Part shown: one piece after another, positions 1 to 14,290 of the stretch | Layout: the number at the start of each line of letters is the position of its first letter | Position numbering within the stretch: position 1 is the stretch's first letter | DNA from: Planococcus citri | Lineage: Eukaryota; Arthropoda; Insecta; Hemiptera; Pseudococcidae | Direction of reading: 5' to 3' | Length of the DNA: 64,000 nucleotides | Assembly: GCF_950023065.1 (NCBI RefSeq) | Contig: NC_088680.1 | Span: 39,792,559 to 39,856,558, forward strand | Position numbers and translations under genes: made by a program | The notes under the pieces: model-generated | The model's database searches: none | What the model was told of the DNA's origin: nothing | What the model saw: only the letters and a program-made list of their open reading frames with translations

Positions 1-3000
1 TGGCTGTACCAACCCCGAATTGTACAATTTCGGACTTGGTACACAACATATACATAATTGTATTCTCAGTTCGGTCACTATCACTTCGAGAACACCCCCG
101 CAGAAAAAATAGCGCATACCTACATACTTATCTCATTGTCAGAATGATATCTACTTACATATGGATAACCCATCGAGTTATATTCGAAGAAAATGAAAAA
201 ACGTAGAATACTTATATGACATTGGATGATGGTATAGCATTACAAAATAATCAGAATTGAATATTCAATAAAAAGGTACAACTACGAGTTTTAATGGAAC
301 AAAATGGCGAGATTATTTTACTCATCGTGACACAATAATGATCCCATACGACTCGAGGAGAGTAAGGAAACGGGTTAAAGTCCTGGAATATATAACCTGG
401 AGCTTGAAAGTATGCAGGATTCATGATACCAGCATCATTAGTAGAAAAACATGGAATAAAGATGCGGATAATTGTTTCTCAAAACGTTGTAAAAATCGAA
501 TACTTTTACCGATAGTCATCGTGTTCACTTGTTATTCGATATTGAAAATGTTGTAAAAGAAGTGCAGCAAAAGGTATCCGAGAATGTTAGGTAAGTATCA
601 GTAGGGCACGTTAAATTTCATTTTACTGCATGTAGGTATTACAAGATGATATTATGCATATAAACCCTGTTCCTTCTCTACTCGCTGCATCATGTTCGAT
701 AATGGGTCCGCTTATATGCAAATACCGCGAAGAATTTTTCATCGCGACGAAGCTATAGCTAAATTTAACTCGAGGGGGTTTAAGATTGGTTGGCGAATGC
801 TTTATAAAATTGTACAAATATATACAAGTAAGCGGTGAATTTCTCGAGATGCGAGCATGCAAAGCAAACAAAGAGCGGATTTTTATGTTGGGTCGTCGAG
901 CGAAAAGAAAACCACCAATTTACCCTCTCATTCGACGTGTTTTTCTTCTCTTTATATTTCGCAGTACGCCAAACAAAACTCAACAAGTGAACGAACCGAG
1001 GTTTTGTTTGACGAAAGCAATAAATTAATAGGCTTTATTAGTGTAGAGCGGAACAAAGTCGAGAAGAGATGAAAGAGTCGAGTGCGGAGCCCTGCAGTGC
1101 GCTTATATCGAAGAAAAGCTCTAAGATGAAGTCGATGCCCTGGAAAGATAACCTCGCCTGTGCGTTTGCTTTTGTCCACAAGCTGCTGGTGCTTTTCGTT
1201 AAACTAAAGACCAAAATCTTAGAGCGTTATTTGAGATTAAAAGGGAACCGTGACCAGTGCCGACCACGCTGTGGAAACCTAATCGCACAGCGTCTATATA
1301 TAAGACTGATAAAGGCGTTCGATGATTCGTATATTTACTAAAATAAAACAGACGACCTTGATGAATTACCAATTCTTTGCAAAGAAGAAGACGAAACGCG
1401 ATAATCCGTCGCCTGTGAAATTAGCCGAACATACGATGAAGGCGACGCGACGGTGGCCGTCAAACAGATGAAATAAACTCGGCAAATTGCACGACTCGAG
1501 ACGAGACGATCCGATCCAAAACCTAAAGTAGATCGGATATCTTCGATACGATTTTATATGTTGTATGTATAGCGTACTTAATACTCTGGTGTGCTTTCAA
1601 ACACTGAAAACTGGAAAACTGGAAAACTGCACCCTTGTAAGACGCTCTCATAATACGATAAAAGCATTTTTACGATTATAGAATATATATCACTTTCGTA
1701 TAATCCAATTCTTCTCCATTGTTTAAGTTTATAGCCGCACAAAAGACGACAACGACGACCAAGACGTCGAGAGCAACGAATAAAACTTCCAAATTTACTC
1801 GCGAGCGCTCGTCAATGTGTATCGATAATAAAAATAACGAGGAAAAAAAAGTTGAACGGAAAAAATTAATTCTTTAAAGTGTACAAGACTTCCAAAGCGC
1901 TTTACTTTGAACTACTGCGAGTTTCCAATGTATCTACGTATTTGAAGAGCGAATGCCACCACTAACGATGAACGAAGACTGGAGGCAAATTTTGAGTCAT
2001 GCTTGATTTGAATTGAAAATACGAAACATCCTGCCACTGCCAATTCCACTAAGAGTGAGTTGTGGATATTGCTCGAGCTGACTATCTAATCCAATTATTC
2101 CGCGGGGTAAATGAATTAATTTTTTTATCTAAACGCCAAACGGTGACCCGGTGCATGGTATTTTTCCAAATTTCAACCATTATCATGTTTTTATAGAGAG
2201 AAATTTATTCTTGTTACGGACCAAACGTATATTTCCAGTTTATAGGTAAAACACTCGGTTGAACGAACATATGTAATGAAATTGATTTTTCTTAATCATA
2301 ATAGAATCTTATGGCAAAAAATCCCACTGGATTTCGAAAAAAATCATTGTTGTGATGACAATTACTCCAAAAATGTTTCTAAAAATCACCCCTTCCTCCC
2401 TAAGAAACAAACAAATAATTGTAGATTTTAAAAAAAAGACACACAATCATGAACAAAGTAGGTAGGTAGGTACTTATAATTTTTCTTAATTTACAACCTG
2501 TGGATAAACTTGGAAAAAATAAGTGAATAAAAATTAACTTATCTGATTTTGTGTTTCGAAAACAGTGATTTTATCATTTTATTTCGGTATCCTTCAGGCC
2601 CATTAAATTTTAACAAAAAAAATCCTTGAAGAAAAATCTTCAAAAGTTGTAACAAAGAGAGCCTTTTCGAATTCTTAATCATCATTTTCATTCATATATA
2701 CAAACTACAAAGGTATAATTATGTTGCTGAGATGCGAACTAAGGTGCACGAGTGGACCGTATTTCGTTTTTTTTTGTTTTTTTCAAATTTATTGGAGACT
2801 GACAAAAAATCATGACCAATTAACAACCTCGCCAAACCGTCGAAAAAATTGAAAATTTTTAGGTTCACGTTCACTTACACCTTCCCGGTGAGAACTTGAA
2901 AGAAATTCTTCAAATGTTTAAAAAAAAATTTTAATAATTTTTCCTGACTCAAGTGGTTCCATGATGTCTGTAGTATTTTCACATCATCAAATTTAAATCA

Positions 3001-3534
3001 TCAGAGAAGCTCAATGCTCAGCTCAGGAGTTCTCAAAATAGGTATGTGTAGGTATAAGTATTTGCTTATTAAAAATAATATACCTAAATGATAATTTGGG
3101 AATTATATTTTCCTCATGATGTCAAAACTGAGATTGAACAACCAGGTTCCTAGATTATGTTTATAAGTGATAGTGGACCTCAAAAAATCACTTGGAAAAG
3201 AATGACGATTTTTTTTTCAAACTTTCACTTTTCAGCTCTTACTGGGAGAGGAGAAAGAGTTGATCATTCGCCTACAGATTCGAATTTTTTCCACTTTCTA
3301 TTGATGATCATAACTTTTTTCTATGCTTCGATCAAATTTTTAAAAAAAATTGAAAGAGACCCACCCTATAATGAAAACTTATACGCAGTACTGTAGAAAG
3401 TGGAGAGTAATTGATTCCAAGGGCCGGATTTGTAGAGGCATTGACAGATCGTACAAATATCAAATTTTCAAAATTAAATTAAAAATTTTAAAAAATTAAT
3501 AAAAATAAGTGGTCAAAAAATATTACCTAGGTAA
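1..3534. other. Non-coding host sequence, no gene recognised
   Basis: I see no convincing exon here. Up to about 2100 the sequence is moderately CpG-containing and looks like unique intronic or intergenic DNA. From about 2100 it becomes very AT-rich with homopolymer runs and a GTAG microsatellite near 2460-2472. The open frames are short, lack family resemblance and have no codon-level signal. Small exons could be missed. Confidence 0.5.
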
Positions 3535-4476
3535 CTCACAAGGGAGCTACTCAAGGTCTGACAAGCCGATCGAAAAAATTTTTTCACAGGCGGATAGAGC
3601 ATCAAAAAATATATTATGAGCCAAAATTTTAGCTGCTGAAGTTGACGGGGGGGGGGGAGTTACGGGGGTTTGAATATCGAAAAATCACAAAAATATACAA
3701 AAATACACTGAAAAAAGTATAAAAATTGAAATCAGTCATTCGGCACCCTGTTCGCTTCAGCAGCTAATTTTTTGGCCATGATCTACCATCGATATATGCC
3801 GCCTTATAGTGGACAAGTCGCAGCGATCTGCGTGTAAGACCTTAGGGGTGAATTTTTCCCCACCCCCTAATTTTGGGTGAAACTTTCGAAAGAAAATCTG
3901 GGGCATGTGATATATCGAATTGTATGTTTTTGGTGACGCTGAACACGAATATGACGTCAGATTTTTGATTGAACCCCATCCACGGCCCCCAGCACCTCCC
4001 CAAGGGGGGTAAAAGTTCAAAAAAGTGATTTATTCGTGCGACACATGAAAGTAGTATGTTTCTTGTGACGCTGAATACGAATATGACGTCAGATTTTTGA
4101 TTGGACAAGTCGCTGCGATCCGTGTGTAACACCTTGGGGATGAATTTTTCACTTAGGTATTAAAAAGAATAAAAAATGAAGAATCAAAATAACTCGCCAC
4201 CCTATTTGCTTTGCAGCTAATTAGGCGTCATATATCGATGGTAGATCATGGCCAAAAAATTAGCTGCTGAAGCGAACAGGGTGCCGAATGATTTCAATTT
4301 TTATACTTTTTTCAGTGTATTTTTGTGATTTTTCGATATTCAAACCCCCGTAACTTTTCCCACCGTCAACTTCAGCAGCTAAAATGTTGGCTCATAATAT
4401 ATTTTTTGATGCTCTATCCTCCTGTGAAAAATTTTTTTTGATCGGCTTGTCAGACCTTGGGTAGCTCCCTTGTCAG
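3535..4476. mobile_element. Foldback MITE with ~250-bp terminal inverted repeats, PIF/Harbinger-like
   Basis: The arms 3535-3803 and 4224-4476 are inverted copies of each other. The outer ends read CTCACAAGGGAGCTAC on the left and, reverse-complemented, CTGACAAGGGAGCTAC on the right. The trinucleotide TAA flanks both sides (3532-3534 and 4477-4479), which fits the TWA duplication of PIF/Harbinger elements. The middle carries two direct repeats of a TGACGTCAGATTTTTGATTG segment (about 3950 and 4084) and no transposase, so the element is non-autonomous. The superfamily call rests on the 3-bp duplication only. Confidence 0.7.
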
Positions 4477-7400
4477 TAATTTTCCCACGAGTGAATTTTG
4501 AGCCAATTACTAATGAAGGAGGGAGGAGGAGAGAAGAAGGGGCAAAATGGCATTCACTAGGACCGGTTTTGGCTCATGCTGGCCCTACCTGTTAGGCAGT
4601 TTACAAAAAAATAGCTGTCTGGCCAAAAAATTGAAGAGCCTGAAATTGCAAATTGATTGGCATTTTCATGTTCCTAGACAAAAAAATGTCCCCTTCTCCA
4701 AAAATCGTTCGCCGATCAATTTTCAAATTCAAAATTCGTTCCTAGGAGATTCTTTTTTTGAATAAGTATCTATTGATTTTTTCCAAATTTCTTTCACATT
4801 TCTGAAAAAATACACATTTTTAGAGGTTTTAGAGCTTCCAGTCGATTTTTGAAAGCTGAAACATACTCTATATACCCTAATTTTAACATGCTGAGTCCAT
4901 CGGAAGCGATTTCAAGCTATTCTGAAGCCTCCAGCCTTATTGTGAATTATTCAATATTATGCATTTTCAAAAATTGCGATAATAACTGTTGAAATAAACT
5001 TTTTTCAAGTTGTACCTAATTTGAGCATGAAAATTGCCACCTGTGAAATCTGTCACTGCAGAAAACTGTCCGTTCCTGATCCGAGCTAATCTCCATTCTT
5101 CAGTCTGATTTTTTTCGTGGGAAAAATGCCAAATTTACAACACATATTTTCAGTTTTCTTTCAAGTGTTTGATCTCATGGGGAAAAAAATAAATTTCTCA
5201 TTCTCGCTCGAAACTTGAAATAATAAAGTAACTTAGATGTAAAAAAAATCAGCTAGAATAGTTTTTGAAAAAAAAATGAACATTACCTACACCTTTTGCT
5301 GACAATTCCCACCAAAAATTTTTCAATTTTTTTATGATTGAAAATAAAGTTGAACGCATTTACTTAACTTAAGCTTTCTATCTAACGATTCGGAATATTC
5401 ATTATTGTCAATCACGGCGGAATCTCCCCCTTCGACACATCTGCTGTCTCCTTTGATAGTCTGTTTGATTCTTACGTCTTTGAAAAAATTCAAAAACGCT
5501 GGGCTGAGAAGAATCTTCGATTGGAAGCAATAAACTACCCCCAAGAAGAATCGAAAGCGTGTGGTTATATTGTCGTTGTAATGAAGCTATTTGAAGTAAT
5601 AGTAGCTATCAGTTTGCCACCCTTTTATCTTTGCCATGTCCCTTTTCCTTTTTGCGAGCATGGTAATTGATGTAGTGCCTTGCAGCGTGTGTCAAACTTC
5701 GCTCCAGTGTGATGAAGTTCTCGGTAAGTTGAGATGTGTCCCTATATTTTGTGGCATGTTCATGAGATAAAAGTCAAACTAAATCTTAGAGAGAAGGTAG
5801 ATAGCTGGGAATCTGTATAGGGTAAGTATCCATAACTTTGCACAGTAGGTAGTATAGTTTTGTTATAGGTGGGTATACCTTCGTTTTGGTATTTGGATGG
5901 GTAGGATATGGTGGAAATATTGTTTTAGTGAAAATTGAGACGTAAAGACTGAAATGAAAGAACTTCTTAATAATTCATACCTTTTTTATTTCAGCTTTCA
6001 TGAATTTATAGTAATATAACATCTTAAAATGTTCATGAAGCGAATTTTTCAAAGCATTGGATTCTTAGATTCCTTCCTCTCGCCCTCTTTTCGTCTTTGA
6101 GTGAAAAAATTGCATAAGAAACCGTGAAACGTTTTTCAAGTTATCCTTTTTTCTTCTGAGTTTCAAAAATAATTAAAGTCAATTGTCGAAAATCACCCAT
6201 CCCCTTCCCTCTCCTACTTCATGTATCTCTAAACCATCTTTAGCACATTTTACAATTAAATTCTTCGCTTTTCATCCAACCATTCGAACCAATTCCGTAT
6301 CTAGTTGGCGTCTTGGCTGCACATTAAATAAAGTACTCGTATCTCGTTGGAGGATCACCCGATGTCAATACCTATTTCCAGTTACTGTCGCGAATAAAAA
6401 TAACACTAGAATCGAATCAAAGGCAAGATACCCAATAAGATGAGAGTAGAATAGAGAAACGTCGCGTTGCATCTCTTATAAGAAAAAACCAATTTAGAAT
6501 CCGTTTCGAATTAAAATTACCCGGCGAGAATATTCATTTTTCGAAAACTCGACAATTTCCATTCCCCTAGAAGAAAAACATCCAAGAAGACGAAACGTTC
6601 CAAGGGGAATTTTAAAAAGACGCGACGACGACGTATCATTTACCTATCTACTCTTACTCGGGCTACGAAAAATTCCCCGGTAATTACCTTCTAATTGAAA
6701 AATGTTTGTTTTTACGAATAATTCCGTAATTTCAACCACCCCTCCGTCTCCTTCCAGCAACGAGGCAATGTGAGCCGCCACGAGACACACGAACGAACGC
6801 AACCAGAAAGAAAAACACACCATCTCTGGTAATTAAAAAAGTTTCTCCAACGTCGAAAAACGCAAAAGGTACATAGCAAGTTTTGAAGTTGCTATTTCAT
6901 CGCAGTCATTTGTTAATTCAACTTTTATTTACGAGTACCTCCTCCCACGCATCTGCTGCGGGGTCCTTTTCTACCATCTTGCGGATGCAGCTCGGTTTCA
7001 ATGCAACATAGTCGGCGTATTAGGTAGAGGTACCTAACCTACGAATACTGGTGCACTTGTATACAAATTCGCTTCCTATCATCTTCCCAGCTCCCCCATC
7101 CGCTTGCCTTTTATTTCATTCTCCTCTCCTGCTCATTCTCGATGTACTTTTGGGTTCGAATACCGGTATATATGTGTACTTTATACACACGTACATGGCA
7201 GAAATAGCGCACCGAATGCGAATTGGCGCAGTGGCTAGCCGCTTGCAAATGAAAATATTTAAACACTGTAAATAGGCTGAAGCCAGCTTCATTGCTCTTT
7301 CAGCATACACTTGTTCGGTCCACACACAGGCACACTACACTTGGAAAAACACATCGAGCTCTTTTTGTACTTTTCTATTCACCGCGAGCTTCATTTTACT

Positions 7401-10400
7401 AAAAACCACGTCCACCTAGAATACGAATCCGCCACTTATTTACCATTAGCTGGTATTCGTATATTAGTTAAATTACTCTGACCTCTCGTATACAACATAG
7501 CTACATCGGCTTAATCGCATAAGTACTTTGCACGTTGACCAGAAAAAAAAAACTACCAAGAAAATTATAGGCAGTAGGACATTTATCTTAGATTTTCAAC
7601 TTTCCAACCTCCAACTCTACACTTCTGCCCCTGTTACTGATAAACTTTCATTCCAAGAACGCATCGAACTACTCTATAAACACAAACGTCCAAACCAGGC
7701 TCGATAAATTTAAATTTCCCCTTATCCACTTTATACTAACGCGAGCTTTCAATTTCTCAACATCGTAATTTATAACATCGTTTTTGGCTCGTGATGAATT
7801 GTGAAAGTTTTTAAAGTATGAAAAAAAAGAAGAGGTCGAAAAGCTGACGTAACTTTTCGGCCGAATTTTCTTATACTAAATAGTTTTAAATGCGAAGATT
7901 ACGTGACGTGATATTTTATACGCCCAATTAGGTGAAAAAATGACAGTTTGAAAAATTAATTTGAAAAGAGAGAGATAGCAGGATGGTGGGTTGTGAACGT
8001 GAATTTTTTTTAAAAGCTTATCAAGGACGTTTCATCAAATTTCAGTTTTCTCGAAACATTTGAGTGAGCTTCACGGAGAAGGCAAAATATTGCAAACTGA
8101 GAATTAATTACAATATTATTTTGAAAAAAAAAAAAATTGTAAGAGTTGTGAAAGGAAGGACCATGTAAATGGCTGAGGTGAAATAGGATTGTCAATTTAC
8201 AGACCACCTGATTTCAATTTGAGAAAAACATGGATCTTATTATTGATACCCATTAAACTCGAAATTCCAAAATTTTTGTAAAAAATTCAAAAAAATAATG
8301 TGACTAGAAATTGACTCTAGAATTTAGATGAATTATTTGAAAATTTCTGGAGAAAGAGAATATACTAGCAAGAAATTTCCTATTCTTTGGAATTAATCAC
8401 AGTGAAAATTTTTCGATGTTTGTAAAATTTTGGAATTAATGAACTCTTGTCGCTGGAAATTGGTGATTATTTGTTTGTTTCGAGTGAATTTTTGTTTACA
8501 TCTGTGAATAAGAATCCAAAGAACAACGAGGCAAATATTGACAATTTGAGAAATATGGACTATATACCTAATCTTTAATAAAATAGGTGAACTGAATTGG
8601 GAATTGACTGGCAGTAAACTACTTAATTCATCGTCTAACAAATTGACCAATTAGAATTCTCATACGTTGAAGGGTGGGTAAAATCACCAAAAATGGTGAA
8701 GTCAAAGAAATTGACATAGGAGCCTCTCTTTCACAGTCATCAGGTAATTGTCAACTAATGGGGGGAAGGGGAGGCGGGAAAATATCAAGACGACTCTTAC
8801 TTTAATACTAGGTGGTAAAATAGCACATATATTACACATCAAGGGAGGTAAAATAAATAATGTCTCAGAGCGCATGTAATTAACTTTTTGCCCCCACCCA
8901 CAAACTTCTTGGTTTCGATGAAAAAAAGATCCCCGAATTTCAGCTCTCCAGCTTGAAATTTCCAAGTTGAAAAAATCAAAAAATGAAAAAAATCTATCCA
9001 AGAATTTTTCATTTATGCTTCAGAATTCTTCAAAATGATCCCTTTTTCAAGAAAAAACCTCCCTCAGTCCCCAGACAACATTGTTTGGTTTGTATAGATC
9101 CCCACAAAGTTGAAAAAATATTGTTGGGGGGGGGGGAATCAAGTGAGAAGTTTTCTTAAAAAGAGATTAATAAAAAGGATTTCTGAACAGAAAATATTTT
9201 TTTTTCAATTTTTAAATTTTTATTTTTTTTCAATTTTTCTAATTTTGAAGGGCTTTATGCAAAGGAAAAAATTCAAACGGTTTTCTCTCAAATTACTGTA
9301 GGAGGCTTATTTTATTTTGATATGTTATACACTTTTGATTTCCTATCAAACTGATTCCTAGTTTGAGTTTTTTCCTCGTCTTCTTCACCCCCACCAACCT
9401 CTTCTAAAAACTTGATCATTCGCAAATGTAGAGTCAAGGTCATCTTCACTAAAGGCTCTTTAATCCAACGTCAAATCCAAGCCCAAATATCAAATTTGAG
9501 CAGATTTTGTTGAACTTCCTTCGGCTGAAATGACCTTAGCAGTTAAATGAAAAAATAAAATGAATTTTGAAAAATTTTGACCTGCCAACATGATGAAAAT
9601 CGAAAATCAGACTAAAAATAAAAAATGAGATATCTATCAATATTTTCTGTGTTCAACTAAAATGCTTCGTTAATTTCCCAAAAAATCCACACGTTGGCTT
9701 TGAATAGTGCTACATACAAATGAGTAAAAACAAATTTTCCAATCGAGCTTTTATTTATGAAGTTCTATCACTCTAAATTTCAAACACATTTTTCTTGAAA
9801 CTACAAAATTTGTAGAAGTCTCTTTTTTTATTTGCAGGACTAAGTTTCTGTTATTTTTATTATAAGTGCCAGGGAGCCAATAGGGAAGCCTACAAAAAAC
9901 TATTTTTTTTCGGATTTGAATTACAGTTGCATTTGAGGCCCAATTTTGACATAAGTGGGAATAACTGTAATTTTGAGAGGCCCAACCATTTAAAAAAATT
10001 GCCTCAAAACATCAGAATGTATGATTGGGCAGATATCAATCTATTTTTTTCTTTCAAAATCTTATGCTAACTACATCAACTTATTTTGAAGACTCCTTTC
10101 GACATTATTGAGAAAAAATCTTTTGGACCCGCATTTTTCAAAAAAAAAATTCTTTTATTTGTGAATCTCATTTCAACAACATGCAAACAAGTTTTGAGAG
10201 CCCTTTTTCACATTACATAGTAGAAAAAGTGTATTTTTGGGGTCGACATTTTTTTCAAAAAAGGTCCTCAAGTTTCAAAATATGGGATTGGATATATCTA
10301 CTTATCACAATTTTAGGAACCTTGAAGGCAACTTCCGACAAAAAGGAGAAAAAAATGCATTTTTGGCCCACATTTCCTCAAAGAAAAATTCTAAATTCAT

Positions 10401-13400
10401 GAAAATGTGTGATCAAATCTGATGATTTTTTTTCTACGTCATGTCAAGTGAGTCCTCTCTGATCGGATACAAAATCATGCACCCACTCATGTATGGGGCA
10501 CATTTACGCTTCTCTCCAACCATTCACATTACAACACTTCTATCACAACTCCATCCATCCCAATAGCCTCACATCTCGGAAGAAAATCCATCCAACAAAT
10601 TCTTCGATATAGTTCGAGGCTTTTAAATTCATTTCGCTGGTTTATCTCGTGCGCGCACCAGCCTCTCTCTCTCATTCTTTGCCACAGCACAGCATTGACG
10701 ATCTCGTCATTCTAATGAGTTTACAAATTACCCGAGCTCGGTTCCGGTATACTCGTTCTATCTTTCTCGAGACATTTCCACGATACAGACGAGAGTGAAA
10801 TAGAGCCAGTTTCGCGCACCGATGCTCCCTGCTCGTCATCGTCGTCGTTCGCTCGTCAATCTAAAAGATACGTCTGCTCGTGGCTGGTACAAAATACGCG
10901 TTATAATAAAAAAAAAAGAACGAAAGAAAGAAAGCAGCTTCGAATTTCAACATTAATGAAATTACCGCCGCTCACGCCGACAATAAAAGTTTCTTTCCCA
11001 TTGTACCGAGTATTTTGTCCATTTAACCTCGTGCCACCCCAATTCTTACGAATAGCCTTATATAGTATACCTTGGCTATACTCATCCATCTGCTGTCTTC
11101 GGATGGTCGTAAGCTTTCAAACGCAATTACCTCTCGGCCAGTAAACGTAAAGTATCGAATGATATTAAAAATTACTCGAGTAAGTATTTACACTGGCTCG
11201 TCTTAATAATACCGTCACTCGTAGTCACCCTCTTACTACACTTCCCCTTCTTCGTCTCCGCGTCATAACTTATCCACTTCCGCGAGAACGTTTGGTAACC
11301 GTTCTTCTCGCTCGTTCCTTGTATATCGCATCCATATCTACGGCAAATTAGTTAGGCAACTTTATCAACATCGCGAATAGTAATATTTAAACGGCAACGA
11401 AATACGCAATTCATTTAACGCGCCCGCTGAAATGCTGTGTAACGAAAATCGCTCGTTTGGTGAACAACGTGGTCGGGGCGAAGAGGCGCCGCTTCTCCAG
11501 ACCGCATTTCAGTCATCAAAATAGGATTAGCAACAAAAGGATTAGTGTAGCTATTAATATACGCTATATATATGTATACTAGAGAGAATCAATGGTGGAT
11601 GCAGACACAGCAACGAAGAGAAACAGCAGGGCACAAAGTATATCGGGATCGGGTAGGTATACCTACCTACAATTTTATACTATGAAATCTTCTCGAGCCT
11701 GCGACCCCTCCTCTTCACCTTATCCACTTCCTGTTCCTCGTTCGCATCTCTCATCTGTGTATACTATAGCGTTTTCGATATCATCGAAACGATTCGGTGG
11801 CATATTTGGAAATTTTAGTACGTTTTAATAAACCGACGACGACGCCGACGATTCGTTTACGCCACACCAAATTCGCGTATGTGTAACTTTACGCTTATTA
11901 ATACTAAAGGGTTTGAAAGGTTGTGAAAGGGAAGGAACAGCAGAATGAACCTGCCCACACTCAGTCTCACCGTCAGTCAAGTTGAAATCCACGTTTTCAT
12001 TTTGGTCGATGTTAGCGAGAAAATACTTCTACGAGTTTTGTATTTTGTGGGGTCAAATAATTGATTGTGGGCGGATTTCGAGTACCTATGGATAAAATTC
12101 TGGGATGGAGTAGGTATTTATGTATTTTCAATTCTGTGCGTTGATTTTCTTTTCTGAAATTTTGGAAAAATTTTGCTAAATTTCAGAAATTTCATTGTAA
12201 TGCTACTTAAATTTGTGAGCTTTCTTGAACGAATTTATCAGAGATCCTTGGATCAATGATTTTGAAATTAGTTTTATTTCACAAAAGAATTTATAAACAC
12301 ACTTTTGGGCAGTTTTAATGAAAAGTAAGATTTTTTGACAGTTATTTTGGCAAAGAAAAAATACAATTTTTTTAAAGTATCGCTGAAAAGCAAAATTTTT
12401 TGGCGAGGAATCATTTATTTTTCTAGGCAATAATTTTTTTGTTGGTCAACATTTTATTTGGACGTGGATTACATTTCTTTAACCGCTATATGAAATTGAA
12501 TTGTCATTTGTATCAACCCGTAGAATAATTGTCGACGTCAACATTTGCATCAACTATGTTTTTTTCCAACATAATGATGGAAAAGTGACCGATTAGTTAT
12601 CTAGTAGGAATCTTCTGTCCGTAAAGAAGTCGGGCTAATGAAAATCTCCGAAATTTTTTCATCATTTCTGATACCTTGACATACCATCTCGACACGTAAA
12701 TGTTAATTTCAATGCTCAAAATTTGCATCTACAACTCGTATGTTGACCAATTTTTCAGAATTGAAATTTCTGTTTTAGTGCTTAAAAGTTTGGCAAACAT
12801 TTCAAAATATTATCTTGTTTAAAGAGAAAAACAAAATTTTAATGGCATTGATAAAAATACTTATTCACTTTTCCCTAGTTTGGAGTCGTCGATGTTATGT
12901 CACTGTGAAAGTTGATTATCCAAAAATACATCAACACCAACATGGACCAAATTTTTAAAGATTTCTCAGGAAAATTACGTTGATATTGTGGATGTAATTT
13001 GTTGATGTCAAATTTCACATCAACATTAACATCGACATGTTGTCAACATGAAAATGTATTAGTTTAGTAGGTACTCTTAGATAAAGTATTGCACCTTTCT
13101 TAATAATAAGGACTTTAATGATCAACTTCTAGATTGTACAGACTTTCTGTCTGAACTTCTCGGAGGTGGCCTCTGCATCGATGCTACTTTCAGCACTAGC
13201 AATAACTACCTAAGAAAAATCATTTTTGGAAAAAAATTTTCAATTTTGAAACTAAAATTTCATAACTTTATGTAGCAGGAGGTCGATGTAAATTTCAATG
13301 CCAATGTCGATCCATCCACATCCGTCACATTTGGATCCTACATCACATCGGTGTAAATTTCAACCCTGTGTAGAGCCAGTTGTTGACAATGTTGATCAGC

Positions 13401-13870
13401 ATTGGTCGACAATTGCATTGACAATTGGCTTGACATAGGGTCAAAATTCACATCAACAATATGTGGAATCTAAAAGTGACAGATGTGGATGGGTTGACAT
13501 TCACATCAAAATTAGCATGGTCATTGTTGTACAGGAAGTACATACCTAAATTGTCCTGTTGAATTGTTAACAATTTTGTCATTGAAATACTATATTTGTG
13601 ATTTGATGCAAAATCGACTCAATATCTGTTTCGATGACTTTGAGTACTTTCTATCAACACTTTCTTCTAATCAATCTTGTGTCAAGCTTATGAAAAACGA
13701 CATTAAATCTTCAAAAAATCACTCTTCATATTCTAGTGCATATGTATGCAAATTTATTATGCGAATTGATAATTAAAATGATTTGATGGGAAAATCCCTG
13801 CAACTCAACTCTCCCACAACACAAAAATTGAGTTGAGATGGCCCCTTACTTGGCTGTTGCCAAACTTTAG
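4477..13870. other. Non-coding host sequence, no gene recognised
   Basis: AT-rich stretches (4477-6000, 7800-10400, 12000-13500) alternate with CpG-containing stretches that look like unique intronic DNA (6200-7800, 10500-11950). Open frames are short and resemble nothing I know. Simple repeats include G runs near 9125 and GAAA units near 10920. I see no promoter or splice pattern that defines a gene. Confidence 0.5.
13265..13530. repeat. Diverged inverted repeat, possible old foldback element
   Basis: A segment around 13309-13345 containing GATCCATCCACATCCGTCAC pairs imperfectly with a reverse-complement segment around 13460-13510 containing GTGACAGATGTGGATGG. The flanking sequence continues the similarity, with ATGTAAATTTCAATGCCAAT on the left and its diverged complement on the right. 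No clean ends or target duplication are visible, so the limits are approximate. Confidence 0.4.
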
Positions 13871-14290
13871 GCCAAGGTGGACAGCATTGCTGAGTGGGCT
13901 CATAATTGGAAAATCAAGCTGAACAAAGTCAAGTCTGTCAGAGTGGATTTTGCTCTGCGGAAGCATAGCTACTGCCCCACAACTATTGAAGGAAACCCAG
14001 TTCCTCTCACCTCCAGTGCAAGGTACCTAGGACTACATCTTGACTTCAAGCTAAACTGGTAGGAACGTGTCAGAAAAAAGAGAACACAACTAAACCTACT
14101 TTTAAAGAACTTCCAGTGGCTCACTGGCAGGCGCTCCCTAGTGAGCCTGGCCAATAAGAAACTCATCTACACATCTACGTTCCTACCTATGTGGACTTAT
14201 GGGTGCGAAATCTGGGGTACTACAAAAAAGTTCAACAGACTGGCCATTGAACCATTCCAAAACAGAATTATGAAATTAATGTCTAAGTAT
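13871..14290 (+). pseudogene. Decayed Jockey-like non-LTR retrotransposon fragment (end of RT domain)
   Basis: Conceptual translation gives a recognisable stretch downstream of the RT catalytic core: SIAEWAHNWKIKLN, then KSVRVDF, then SARYLGLHLDFKLNW, and after the break FLPMWTYGCEIWG. These match the pattern in Jockey and related LINEs (NWK.K.N..KS, YLG..LD..L.W, Y...LP.W.YG...WG). An in-frame TAG follows the LNW tryptophan at about 14060, and no intact start, endonuclease or YADD box is present. It is a 5'-truncated, inactivated fragment. The clade call comes from motif resemblance and is not certain. Confidence 0.8.
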
